Positions 1 to 6,000 are shown, numbered from the stretch's first letter. The stretch is 7,335 nt of DNA from CAYOEJ01 sp964403015 (GCA_964403015.1 CAYOEJ010000061.1:1-7335); one strand, 5' to 3'. Notes: generated from the letters alone by a model not told the origin. Made by a program: numbers and translations.

Positions 1-37
1 GCGCAAGCAGCTAGCGAAGTTCGATATTACGGGCTAA
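1..37 (+). CDS. Possible C-terminal tail of an unidentified forward gene (partial)
   Basis: Reading from base 2, the forward strand gives RKQLAKFDITG followed by TAA at 35-37. The stop lies three bases before the end of the minus-strand acyl-CoA ligase gene at 41, the tight tail-to-tail spacing expected of convergent genes. Only eleven codons are visible, so the product cannot be named and the reading frame may be accidental. It is listed because nothing else explains these bases. Confidence is low. Confidence 0.3.
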   Translation, partial: RKQLAKFDITG

Positions 38-40
38 GCG

Positions 41-1861
41 TCAGCTCTTTTCTTCTTCTGAACGGGTATCCCGGTAAAGCTCATCGATCTCGGCGGAGAA
101 CTGCTCTAGAACCTTCTCGCGCTTGACCTTCATTGATGGGGTCAAGAGGTCGTTGTCGGTGGTGAAATCCGTGGTCAGAACTTTGAACTTGCGGATCGAC
201 TCTGCGCGGGACACGTTCTTATTGGTTCGCTCGATCGCGCGGTCCAGCGATGCCAGCACGTCGGGATGCTCGGCCGCTTCCTCCACGGTCATCTCTGGGA
301 GCCCCTTCGAGCTCAGCCAACCTTTGAGCATGCCCTTGTCGAGCGTGATGAGTGCGGCAATAAAGTGGCGCTGATCCCCGACGACTACCACCTGGGAAAT
401 CAGCGGATGTCCACGCAGCGGATCTTCGAGCGAGCTAGGGGAGACGTTCTTACCTCCGGCAGTAACAATAAGTTCCTTTATTCGGCCGGTGATCGTGACG
501 AAGCCCTGGCTGTCGATCGTGCCGGTATCACCGGCGCGGAACCAGCCGTCGTCGGTGAACGCGGCCAGGGTGGCCTCGGGGTCGTTTTGGTACCCACGGA
601 AGACGTGGGGTCCGCGAACGAGCAGCTCACCGTCGTCGGCGATCTTGATCGAACTTGTTGGTACGGCAAAACCGACCGTTCCAAGCTTGCTCTTCACACC
701 GCGGTTGACGGTGACCGGGCCAGCCGTCTCCGTCAGGCCATAGCATTCAATGATGCGAACGCCCAAGCCCTCGAAAAAGTGACCGAGTCGCCCACCAAGT
801 GGGGCGCCGGCAGAAACGATGAAGTGGCATTTGCCGCCAAGAGCGCTGCGGATTTTGGAGAGAACGAGGCGATTGGCGACGGCGAACTTTGCGCGCCGAA
901 TTGGGCCGCGGACTCGTGCCTGGCTGCTCTTGGCGGCTACAGCCGTGCTCCAACGGAAAATCTTGCGCTTAAGACCGCTACCGGCCTTTGCCTCGGCCGC
1001 GTTGTAGACCTTTTCCAGCACGCGCGGAACCACGAGCATGGTGGTCGGCTGGAACGACTGAAGATCAGCCACAAGATTATTGATGTTCGGTGCGTGGCCG
1101 GCGATGGTGTGGTCTGCGGTGACGACGTAGTAGAAGATGCACCGCGCCATCACGTGCGCCATCGGAAGGAAGAAAAGTGTGCGTGCGCCCTTCTCATTGA
1201 ACGGGGCACCGACGAACGGCACCACGTTCAGGCACACGTCCACGAAGTTTCCGTGGGTGAGCTCCACGCCTTTTGGTCGGCCCGTTGTTCCCGATGTGTA
1301 GACAACCGTTGCGAGGGTCTCCATCGTGAGTGCTTCGCGCCGCTCGACGACGACGCACTGATCGACGTGGGTCCCAGCCTCCCGAATGGTCTCGATTGCG
1401 TTGGATTCGAGAGACAGTACGTGTTCGAGCGAAGGAGCGCGGACGCCTTGGACGCGCGAGCGCTGAGCATCGGTGTCGGTGAGGACTGCGCGGACGTCAG
1501 AGTTGTCGAGAATCCACCGGATCTGTTCGTCGGAATCAGACTCGTAAATGGGAACGACGACGAGACCGGCGCTCAGCGCTGCCAGATCTACGAGGTTCCA
1601 CTCGTAGGAAGTTGCGCCGAAAATAGCGAATGCGTTGCCAGGTTCTAGACCGAGTCCAATGAGCCCGAGCGCGATGGAATCGACGTCGTCGAGATAGTCC
1701 GAAGCGGAGACAGGTGTCCATTCGCCGGGTGAAAGTTGGCGCTCGATAAGGGTGCGTCCAGGATCGTTGTCCACGCGGCGACGCAGCAGCCACGGGATAT
1801 TCATCCATGGCTCTACTTTGACGGTCCTTTTCTCACTGACCATGCTGTGCCGCTTCTTCAC
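41..1861 (-). CDS. Long-chain fatty acid-CoA ligase, AMP-binding family (FadD15-like)
   Basis: The protein is an adenylate-forming enzyme that should activate fatty acids with ATP and CoA to acyl-CoA for lipid synthesis or breakdown. Counting residues from the upstream ATG at 1891, the motifs in order are: the phosphate loop YTSGTTGRPKG (199-208), the linker-type motif VVPRVLEKVY (287-296), the adenine motif YGLTETAGP (384-392), GWFRAGDTG with its ribose-binding Asp455 (449-457), the hinge GRIKELIVTAGGKNVSP (469-485) and the C-terminal lysine region LTPSMKVKR (583-591) with the presumed catalytic Lys588. The length of about 600 residues is normal for the family, and no signal peptide or membrane segment is seen. 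I chose the GTG at 1861 because AAGGGAG (1871-1877) sits nine bases upstream of it. ATG codons at 1891 and 1843 are alternatives, and neither has as good a ribosome site. The gene diverges from the FAH gene. The exact substrate chain length cannot be read from the sequence. Confidence 0.93.
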   Translation of the reverse strand: MKKRHSMVSEKRTVKVEPWMNIPWLLRRRVDNDPGRTLIERQLSPGEWTPVSASDYLDDVDSIALGLIGLGLEPGNAFAIFGATSYEWNLVDLAALSAGLVVVPIYESDSDEQIRWILDNSDVRAVLTDTDAQRSRVQGVRAPSLEHVLSLESNAIETIREAGTHVDQCVVVERREALTMETLATVVYTSGTTGRPKGVELTHGNFVDVCLNVVPFVGAPFNEKGARTLFFLPMAHVMARCIFYYVVTADHTIAGHAPNINNLVADLQSFQPTTMLVVPRVLEKVYNAAEAKAGSGLKRKIFRWSTAVAAKSSQARVRGPIRRAKFAVANRLVLSKIRSALGGKCHFIVSAGAPLGGRLGHFFEGLGVRIIECYGLTETAGPVTVNRGVKSKLGTVGFAVPTSSIKIADDGELLVRGPHVFRGYQNDPEATLAAFTDDGWFRAGDTGTIDSQGFVTITGRIKELIVTAGGKNVSPSSLEDPLRGHPLISQVVVVGDQRHFIAALITLDKGMLKGWLSSKGLPEMTVEEAAEHPDVLASLDRAIERTNKNVSRAESIRKFKVLTTDFTTDNDLLTPSMKVKREKVLEQFSAEIDELYRDTRSEEEKS

Positions 1862-1870
1862 CGTGCGCTG

Positions 1871-1877
1871 CTCCCTT
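1871..1877 (-). promoter_or_regulatory. Ribosome binding site deciding the acyl-CoA ligase start
   Basis: On the minus strand AAGGGAG lies nine bases before the GTG at 1861. It is the best Shine-Dalgarno-like site among the three possible starts. It lies inside the longer reading frame that begins at ATG 1891, so it favours the shorter 606-residue product. Confidence 0.5.
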
Positions 1878-1909
1878 GTCCCCAAAGTCATTTAACGAAC
1901 TTCATCCAC

Positions 1910-1915
1910 AATATA
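1910..1915 (-). promoter_or_regulatory. Candidate -10 element for the acyl-CoA ligase gene
   Basis: The minus strand reads TATATT here, five of six bases matching TATAAT. Transcription would begin near 1903, leaving a leader of roughly 40 bases before the GTG at 1861 that includes its ribosome site. A TTAACC hexamer at 1936-1941 resembles a -35 box, but its 20-base spacing is too long, so the upstream half of the promoter is uncertain. Confidence 0.35.
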
Positions 1916-1963
1916 CGACTCGGTAACTTACTGGTGGTTAAGTGAGCATGAGCTATGTCGCGA

Positions 1964-1989
1964 TTGTGCATATGCGAAGTGATGCGCAA
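1964..1989. promoter_or_regulatory. Operator-like inverted repeat upstream of the FAH-family gene
   Basis: TTGTGCAT (1964-1971) and ATGCGCAA (1982-1989) form an inverted repeat with seven of eight positions matching and a ten-base spacer. A perfect 8-bp palindrome, GCATATGC (1968-1975), overlaps the left arm, and ATGCG recurs at 1972 and 1982, one helical turn apart. The site lies just upstream of the likely -10 box at 1998-2003, where a bound regulator could block or recruit polymerase. No matching regulator gene is in the window, so function is inferred from placement and symmetry alone. Confidence 0.3.
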
Positions 1990-1997
1990 ATCTGTCA

Positions 1998-2003
1998 TAG
2001 GCT
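1998..2003 (+). promoter_or_regulatory. Candidate -10 element giving a leaderless FAH transcript
   Basis: TAGGCT fits the TANNNT pattern of actinobacterial -10 elements. Its last base is separated by six bases from the ATG at 2010, so transcription would begin at or next to the start codon. No Shine-Dalgarno sequence precedes the ATG (the six bases are GAACCT), which agrees with a leaderless message. No convincing -35 box is seen. Confidence 0.45.
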
Positions 2004-2009
2004 GAACCT

Positions 2010-2876
2010 ATGAAAATTGCACGACTTTCCTTTGAACAAGGTCCCCGATTCGCTGTTGTTGACGAGGAGACCGGCCACTTCCATATCCTGGCTGGGGACC
2101 CGATGTATTCAGGCTTCCAGACGACCGGCCAGATTGTGCCGGCCGACGAGGCGAATCTCGTTGCGCCGATGCTGCCGCGCTCCAAGGTGGTAGGCGTTGG
2201 NNNNNNNNNNNNNNNNNNNNNNNNNNNNNNNNNNNNNNNNNNNNNNNNNNNNNNNNNNNNNNNNNNNNNNNNNNNNNNNNNNNNNNNNNNNNNNNNNNNN
2301 GCCGATGATGCCGACCGCAGAGGGGAGGGCATCGATCCGGACTCGGATCCGACCGTCTTTCTTAAACCAAACACCGCTGTGGTAGGTCCGAATGTACCGA
2401 TTACGGTGCCTACCTGGGCCAAGGAAATTGTGCACGAGGCTGAACTGGCGGTCGTGATCTCGCGCTTGTGCAAAGACGTTCCTGAAGAGCGAGCCTCAGA
2501 AGTCATCTTCGGATACACCGTTGCCAACGATGTCACCGACGCCTATACCCAGCGAACAGATCGCCAGTGGGCACGAGCCAAGGGGTTTGATACCTCCTGC
2601 CCGATCGGCCCGTTCATTGAGACGGATCTTGACCTTGCCGACGCTCGCATTACCTTGCGCGTCAACGGTGAAGTACGCCAAGAGGGGACGACCACGAATC
2701 TCGTCCGTTCCGTTCCCAAGCTCGTTGCATACGTCTCGAGTATGTTTACGCTGCTTCCTGGTGACATCATTCTGACTGGAGCCGTCAGCCCTGCTGTGGC
2801 AGCCGGTGTGGGCGACGAGGTCGTCTGCGAGGTCGAAGGAATCGGCGTGCTGCGAAATCCGGTCGTTGCCGGGTAG
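2010..2876 (+). CDS. Fumarylacetoacetate hydrolase (FAH) family protein, interrupted by a sequencing gap
   Basis: FAH-family enzymes are metal-dependent and cleave or isomerise acylpyruvate-like substrates such as fumarylpyruvate, or decarboxylate oxaloacetate; which of these applies cannot be told here. After the N run the protein shows FLKPNTAVVGPNVPI, the metal-ligand region VHEAELAVVI, GYTVANDVTDAYTQ with a presumed metal-binding Asp, WARAKGFDTSCPIGPF, and the closing LLPGDIILTG and VEGIGVLRNPV. The first 63 residues end in KVVGV, normally followed directly by a KNYADH-type active-site motif, which falls in the gap. The frame is the same on both sides. Compared with about 240-260 residues in mycobacterial relatives as I recall them, the true missing piece is probably far shorter than 100 bases. 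After LTG, the usual [TA]P.GVG loop reads AVSPAV, a variant. The ATG at 2010 appears leaderless. The enzyme is likely cytosolic. Confidence 0.9.
   Translation: MKIARLSFEQGPRFAVVDEETGHFHILAGDPMYSGFQTTGQIVPADEANLVAPMLPRSKVVGVXXXXXXXXXXXXXXXXXXXXXXXXXXXXXXXXXXADDADRRGEGIDPDSDPTVFLKPNTAVVGPNVPITVPTWAKEIVHEAELAVVISRLCKDVPEERASEVIFGYTVANDVTDAYTQRTDRQWARAKGFDTSCPIGPFIETDLDLADARITLRVNGEVRQEGTTTNLVRSVPKLVAYVSSMFTLLPGDIILTGAVSPAVAAGVGDEVVCEVEGIGVLRNPVVAG
2201..2300. other. Assembly gap of 100 Ns inside the FAH-family gene
   Basis: The run is exactly 100 bases, as is the second gap at 4355-4454, which points to a fixed-size scaffold placeholder and not a measured distance. Coding sequence resumes in the same frame at 2301. 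In relatives about 16 residues separate the KVVxVG element from the DPVIFLKP element, and 15 similar residues are already present after the gap here, so the real missing stretch may be only about 20 bases. Confidence 0.9.
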
Positions 2877-2891
2877 CCTCGCCAACAACTG

Positions 2892-2908
2892 CAGTTGCTG
2901 GACAACTG
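2892..2908 (+). other. RNA hairpin in repeat copy 1
   Basis: CAGTTG, a five-base loop CTGGA, then CAACTG make a perfect six-pair stem in RNA from the plus strand, 15 bases after the FAH stop. The left arm can alternatively pair with an upstream CAACTG, so two structures compete. No run of T follows, so this is not a classical intrinsic terminator. It may mark or protect the 3' end of the FAH message. Confidence 0.45.
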
Positions 2909-2942
2909 TCGCTCGGAACGCGGGTAGCCACGCCAACAACTG

Positions 2943-2959
2943 CGGTTGCCGGACGGCTG
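2943..2959 (+). other. RNA hairpin in repeat copy 2, kept by G-U wobbles
   Basis: CGGTTG, loop CCGGA, CGGCTG occupy the same place in copy 2 as the copy-1 stem. Three stem bases differ from copy 1, all A to G, and all six positions still pair in plus-strand RNA (three as G-U). In minus-strand RNA they would be A-C mismatches. An alternative, longer stem joins CGGCTGTTGC (2954-2963) with GCAGCAGCCG (2994-3003), ten pairs with one wobble. No T tract follows either form. Confidence 0.4.
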
Positions 2960-3014
2960 TTGCTCGGAACGTGAGTAGCCCCGCCGATGGCCGGCAGCAG
3001 CCGAAAAGTATTCG

Positions 3015-4193
3015 CTAAGACTGAGCGTTAACTCCCAGCGCCTGCGAAATTTGATCGAGTGCCTGTTCGAGGATTCCCGTGGACGTTGCGAAAACTATTC
3101 GTACGAAATCGTCGTATCCGCTGCCGCAGTCCCGTCCCGACGTGAGAGCTACGCCAGCCTCAGTGCGAATCCAGGTGGCGAGATCGGCGTCCGCGGGAAC
3201 GGCACCAGACTTGCGGGCGCCGGAGAAATCCAGCCAACCAATATAGGTGCCCTCGGTGTAGGTAACACTGACGCCGTCGGTCCCAGCTGCCCACTGCTCG
3301 AGGAGTCGCGCGTTGGTGCGGACGTAGTCGCGCACGGATTCCATCCACTCTTCGCCGTCGTTGTAAGCGGCGGCAGCGACGGACGAACCGAGTGTTGACG
3401 TGCAGTCGGTCAGGTCGGCCAACGTGTGCGCGAGCCGCGCGGAATCCTCGTGGTTACTGAGGATCAGCTGAGCGCACTTGAGCCCGGGTACGTTCCATCC
3501 CTTCGAGGCGGCGATGGCGGTTACAGCTTGGCGTGCGGAATTCTCCGAAACGCTCGCATACGGAGTGAAGTCACCTTCAAGTACTAACGGCGCGTGAATC
3601 TCATCCACGAAGATCCGGGCATCGGGGAACTCGGCCAACACTGAATCAAGACCTTGCAGTTCCTCGCGAGTGAGCACCCGCCCGGTGGGGTTCCACGGGT
3701 TGACGAGCACGACGAGCTTTGCACCGCGCACCAGTCCATCGCGGATCCCATCGAGGTTGAGAGAGTAGCGGTTGCCCTCGACGAGCGAAGGAACCTCAAT
3801 CACCTCTCGACCAAGCTCAGGTATGAGCTTGAAGAACTTCATATAGGCGGGGGTGGGGACGATGATCGGTGAGTCGGCAGGTGTGAGTTCCTCAATCGCG
3901 ATGCGGGCGCCGGTGATGACGTCGGGAATCAGATAAACTTGGTCAGCACTAACGGGCCACGAAGTATTCCTGGAGTACCACCCAGCGGTTGCCTGCCGAG
4001 TATCTGCGAGATTTGCAGGCGAACGGTATCCGATGCCGGACGAATGTGCGGCGTTTTCGATGGCCTTCCTCAAGGGAGGTGCAATCCCGTAGTCCATCTC
4101 TGCCACGAACATGCCGATAGCATCGGGAAAGAGCGACCACTTCAGTGAGCCGTCGTTTCGAAGGTCGTCCATCTTAAGGTCGTCAAAGTTCAT
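3015..4193 (-). CDS. MalY/PatB family PLP-dependent C-S lyase or aminotransferase
   Basis: The 392-residue protein belongs to fold-type I PLP enzymes. MalY and PatB members cleave cystathionine or cysteine C-S bonds to ammonia, pyruvate and a thiol, linking this one to methionine and cysteine metabolism in the cytosol. Seen in order: the family start MNFDDL, MFVAEMDYG (28-36), GYRSP (55-59), NPWNPTG (165-171), FVDEIHAPLV (195-204) with PLP-binding Asp197, the Schiff-base lysine in ASKGWNVPGLK (Lys231), and VRIVFAT (364-370) with the substrate-carboxylate Arg365. Length is as usual. I placed the start at ATG 4193 because family members begin MNFD; an upstream in-frame ATG at 4283 would add 30 Arg-rich residues that do not resemble the family. 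TATCGT at 4201-4206 suits a leaderless start. The gene converges on the FAH gene and diverges from gltX. It could act as an aminotransferase, but MalY-type features make lyase more likely. Confidence 0.9.
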   Translation of the reverse strand: MNFDDLKMDDLRNDGSLKWSLFPDAIGMFVAEMDYGIAPPLRKAIENAAHSSGIGYRSPANLADTRQATAGWYSRNTSWPVSADQVYLIPDVITGARIAIEELTPADSPIIVPTPAYMKFFKLIPELGREVIEVPSLVEGNRYSLNLDGIRDGLVRGAKLVVLVNPWNPTGRVLTREELQGLDSVLAEFPDARIFVDEIHAPLVLEGDFTPYASVSENSARQAVTAIAASKGWNVPGLKCAQLILSNHEDSARLAHTLADLTDCTSTLGSSVAAAAYNDGEEWMESVRDYVRTNARLLEQWAAGTDGVSVTYTEGTYIGWLDFSGARKSGAVPADADLATWIRTEAGVALTSGRDCGSGYDDFVRIVFATSTGILEQALDQISQALGVNAQS

Positions 4194-4200
4194 ACTCACC

Positions 4201-4206
4201 ACGATA
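4201..4206 (-). promoter_or_regulatory. Candidate -10 element giving a leaderless MalY-type transcript
   Basis: The minus strand reads TATCGT, then seven bases GGTGAGT, then the ATG at 4193. This matches the TANNNT spacing that places the transcription start on the A of the ATG. The GGTGAG that overlaps the spacer is only one base from the ATG, too close to act as a normal ribosome site. No convincing -35 box is seen. Confidence 0.4.
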
Positions 4207-4354
4207 GTCGCTGGTAGCGGTCCTGTGCGGATCTCGTCGGTTCGGCGACCCTCGAGTGCGTAAGCAGCCAAGGAGCGGGGCATCGGTGGATCGGACCGGG
4301 ACTTTGCGGCGCCGCGGACCGCTGCCGCAAGCCAACGCGCCCTGCGGTACGAAC

Positions 4355-4454
4355 NNNNNNNNNNNNNNNNNNNNNNNNNNNNNNNNNNNNNNNNNNNNNN
4401 NNNNNNNNNNNNNNNNNNNNNNNNNNNNNNNNNNNNNNNNNNNNNNNNNNNNNN
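4355..4454. other. Assembly gap of 100 Ns upstream of gltX
   Basis: This is the second run of exactly 100 Ns, again probably a placeholder. It separates the MalY-type gene from gltX, so their adjacency rests on scaffolding and not on continuous sequence. A short gene or tRNA could be hidden if the real gap is larger than shown. The left flank is GC-rich with strong dyads, which may have hindered sequencing. Confidence 0.9.
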
Positions 4455-4483
4455 GCAGGTACCGTCGTCGGCGATAAGAGCGC

Positions 4484-4489
4484 TATTCT
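4484..4489 (+). promoter_or_regulatory. Candidate -10 element for gltX
   Basis: TATTCT matches TATAAT at four of six bases, including the most conserved first, second and last ones. It ends nine bases before the gltX ATG at 4499, and no ribosome site lies between them (AGAAACATC). The message would start within about three bases of the ATG, close to leaderless. The upstream -35 area, near 4461-4466, reads ACCGTC and is weak. Confidence 0.45.
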
Positions 4490-4498
4490 AGAAACATC

Positions 4499-5989
4499 AT
4501 GACTACTGCATCTGACATTCGCGTCCGTTTTTGTCCGTCGCCCACGGGAACACCCCACGTTGGCCTGATCCGCACGTGCCTGTTCAACTGGGCCTATGCG
4601 CGCCACGTGGGGGGCACGTTCGTGTTCCGCATTGAAGACACGGACGCGGCACGCGATTCCCAAGAATCCTACGAACAAATCTTGGACTCCCTGCGCTGGC
4701 TCGGCATGGATTGGGACGAGGGCGTTGAGGTCGGGGGCCCGCACGGGCCATACCGACAGTCCGAGCGTATGGATATCTACGCCGACGTCGCCAAGAAGCT
4801 GCTCGAGGGCGGCTACGCGTATGAGTCCTTCTCAACCCCGCAGGAAGTCGAGGAGCGTCACCGTGCCAAGGGGCAGGATCCTAAGCTCGGCTACGACGGC
4901 TTCGATCGCGACCTCACGGAAGAGCAGAAGGCTGCCTATCGCGCCGAGGGGCGCGAGCCTGTGCTCCGCATGCGGATGCCGGAAACGGATGTCACTTTCA
5001 CGGACCTTGTGCGCGGCGAGATTACCTTCAAGCCCGGTTCGGTTCCCGACTACGTGATCATGCGAGCCAATGGCCAGCCGCTTTACACACTCACTAACCC
5101 CGTCGACGACGCTCTCATGGAAATCACCCATGTGTTGCGCGGTGAAGACCTCCTTTCGTCGACCCCACGCCAAATCGTGCTCTACGAAGCGCTCATCGAG
5201 CTCGGGCTGTGCAAGCAGATGCCCGAATTTGGCCACCTACCGTATGTGATGGGTGAGGGGAACAAGAAGCTGTCCAAGCGCGATCCCGAGTCGAGCCTCC
5301 TACTTCACCGCGAACGCGGCATGATTCCCGAAGGTCTGCTCAACTATCTCGGCCTCCTCGGCTGGTCGATCGCGCCAGACCGTGACCTCTTCTCGAAGGA
5401 CGAGCTCATCGCCGCCTTCGACATCGAGGACGTGAACCCGAACCCCGCCCGATTCGACGATAAGAAGTGTGTGGCCATCAACGCCGAGCACATCCGCATG
5501 CTTGAGGTGGAAGATCTGCGAGATCGTCTGGTCCCATTCTTGAAGAGCGCGGGTCTGGTTTCGGTTGATTCCTACGATGACGCCGACGACGATACGAAGC
5601 GTCTTCTCGATGCCGCAGCTCCACTTGTTCAGACTCGCATCCAGTTACTGGGAGAGGCTCCAGCGCTGATGGCCTTCCTCTTCACCGACACCGAGGAAAT
5701 TGAGTACCAAGAGAAGGCTGTAAGCAAGCTGCGCGACACGACGCCGCAGGTGCTCGACACCGCGATTGATTCATTTGGGAAACTGGAAGACTTCACCGCG
5801 GAAGCTATCAAGGCAACGTTTGACGCCGACGTCGTCGAAGGACTCGAAGTGAAGCCTCGCTTTGCATACGGGCCGCTATTCGTTGCGATGACCGGTACAA
5901 ACGTCTCGCTGCCCGTGATTGATTCGATGGCGATCCTAGGGAAGGATGAGACGCTCAAGCGCCTGCGTCGTTTCCGCGAGACTCTTTGA
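4499..5989 (+). CDS. gltX: Glutamyl-tRNA synthetase
   Basis: This class I enzyme attaches glutamate to tRNA(Glu) using ATP in the cytosol; in actinobacteria, which generally use the GatCAB amidotransferase route, it probably also charges tRNA(Gln). The HIGH-type signature is in PSPTGTPHVGL (13-23), followed by FVFRIEDTDA (41-50). HVLRGEDLLSSTPRQ (211-225) and the KMSKS-type loop NKKLSKRDP (255-263) complete the catalytic half. The C-terminal third, from about residue 325, is the helical anticodon-binding part and ends in MTGTNVSLPVIDSMAILGK. The zinc-binding cysteines of the Escherichia coli type are absent: the equivalent stretch reads AYESFSTPQEVEE, as in mycobacteria. Length of 496 residues is normal. 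The start at 4499 is supported by the family-typical short N terminus and the -10 element just upstream. The gene appears intact. Confidence 0.97.
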   Translation: MTTASDIRVRFCPSPTGTPHVGLIRTCLFNWAYARHVGGTFVFRIEDTDAARDSQESYEQILDSLRWLGMDWDEGVEVGGPHGPYRQSERMDIYADVAKKLLEGGYAYESFSTPQEVEERHRAKGQDPKLGYDGFDRDLTEEQKAAYRAEGREPVLRMRMPETDVTFTDLVRGEITFKPGSVPDYVIMRANGQPLYTLTNPVDDALMEITHVLRGEDLLSSTPRQIVLYEALIELGLCKQMPEFGHLPYVMGEGNKKLSKRDPESSLLLHRERGMIPEGLLNYLGLLGWSIAPDRDLFSKDELIAAFDIEDVNPNPARFDDKKCVAINAEHIRMLEVEDLRDRLVPFLKSAGLVSVDSYDDADDDTKRLLDAAAPLVQTRIQLLGEAPALMAFLFTDTEEIEYQEKAVSKLRDTTPQVLDTAIDSFGKLEDFTAEAIKATFDADVVEGLEVKPRFAYGPLFVAMTGTNVSLPVIDSMAILGKDETLKRLRRFRETL

Positions 5990-6000
5990 TCTGGTAACAG

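Larger units (their letters stand above)
2871..2985 (+). repeat. Tandem repeat, 51-bp period, two full copies and a 13-bp partial
   Basis: Copy 1 spans 2871-2921, copy 2 spans 2922-2972, and the first 13 bases of a third copy are recognisable at 2973-2985. The two full copies agree at 44 of 51 positions; the partial agrees with copy 1 at 11 of 13. Each begins GGGTAG or GAGTAG, and the TAG of copy 1 is the stop codon of the FAH-family gene. Because 51 is 17 codons, the TAG of every copy is in the same frame. The repeat fills most of the 138 bases between two convergent genes. Confidence 0.85.
4194..4498. other. Divergent intergenic region between the MalY-type gene and gltX, containing a gap
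   Basis: This 305-base stretch holds the two outward-facing promoters near its ends and the 100-N gap at 4355-4454. A 10-bp perfect palindrome, GCGGCGCCGC, lies at 4306-4315. On the minus strand the MalY frame stays open from the gap edge to the gene start without a family match. I looked for a tRNA cloverleaf on both strands of 4194-4354 and found none. Nothing else is supported. Confidence 0.6.

Noticed and set aside
266..1648. A 460-codon forward open frame opposite the acyl-CoA ligase gene
   Set aside because: It is exactly antisense to a well-supported gene, its translation has no recognisable motif, and long antisense frames are common opposite GC-rich coding DNA.
2496..2939. A 147-codon minus-strand frame opposite the end of the FAH-family gene and repeat copies 1 and 2
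   Set aside because: It is a shadow of the FAH coding region. No ribosome site or motif supports it.
2877..2970. In-frame readthrough extension of the FAH protein past its TAG into the repeat
   Set aside because: The protein already ends at the family's usual C terminus (IGVLRNPVV), and the downstream frame carries another TAG in each repeat copy.
2871..3014. CRISPR array or mobile-element end
   Set aside because: The copies are directly adjacent with no unique spacers, the number is too low, and there are no terminal inverted repeats or transposase remains.
4194..4354. A tRNA gene near gltX, suggested by GGTTCGGCGACC and by GGTCCGATCC on the minus strand
   Set aside because: The flanking bases do not make the T-arm, anticodon arm or acceptor stem of a cloverleaf on either strand.
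4196..4744. A minus-strand open frame crossing the second gap into gltX
   Set aside because: It is open only because Ns contain no stops, and it overlaps the start of gltX in antisense. The peptide is Arg- and Pro-rich with no family likeness.
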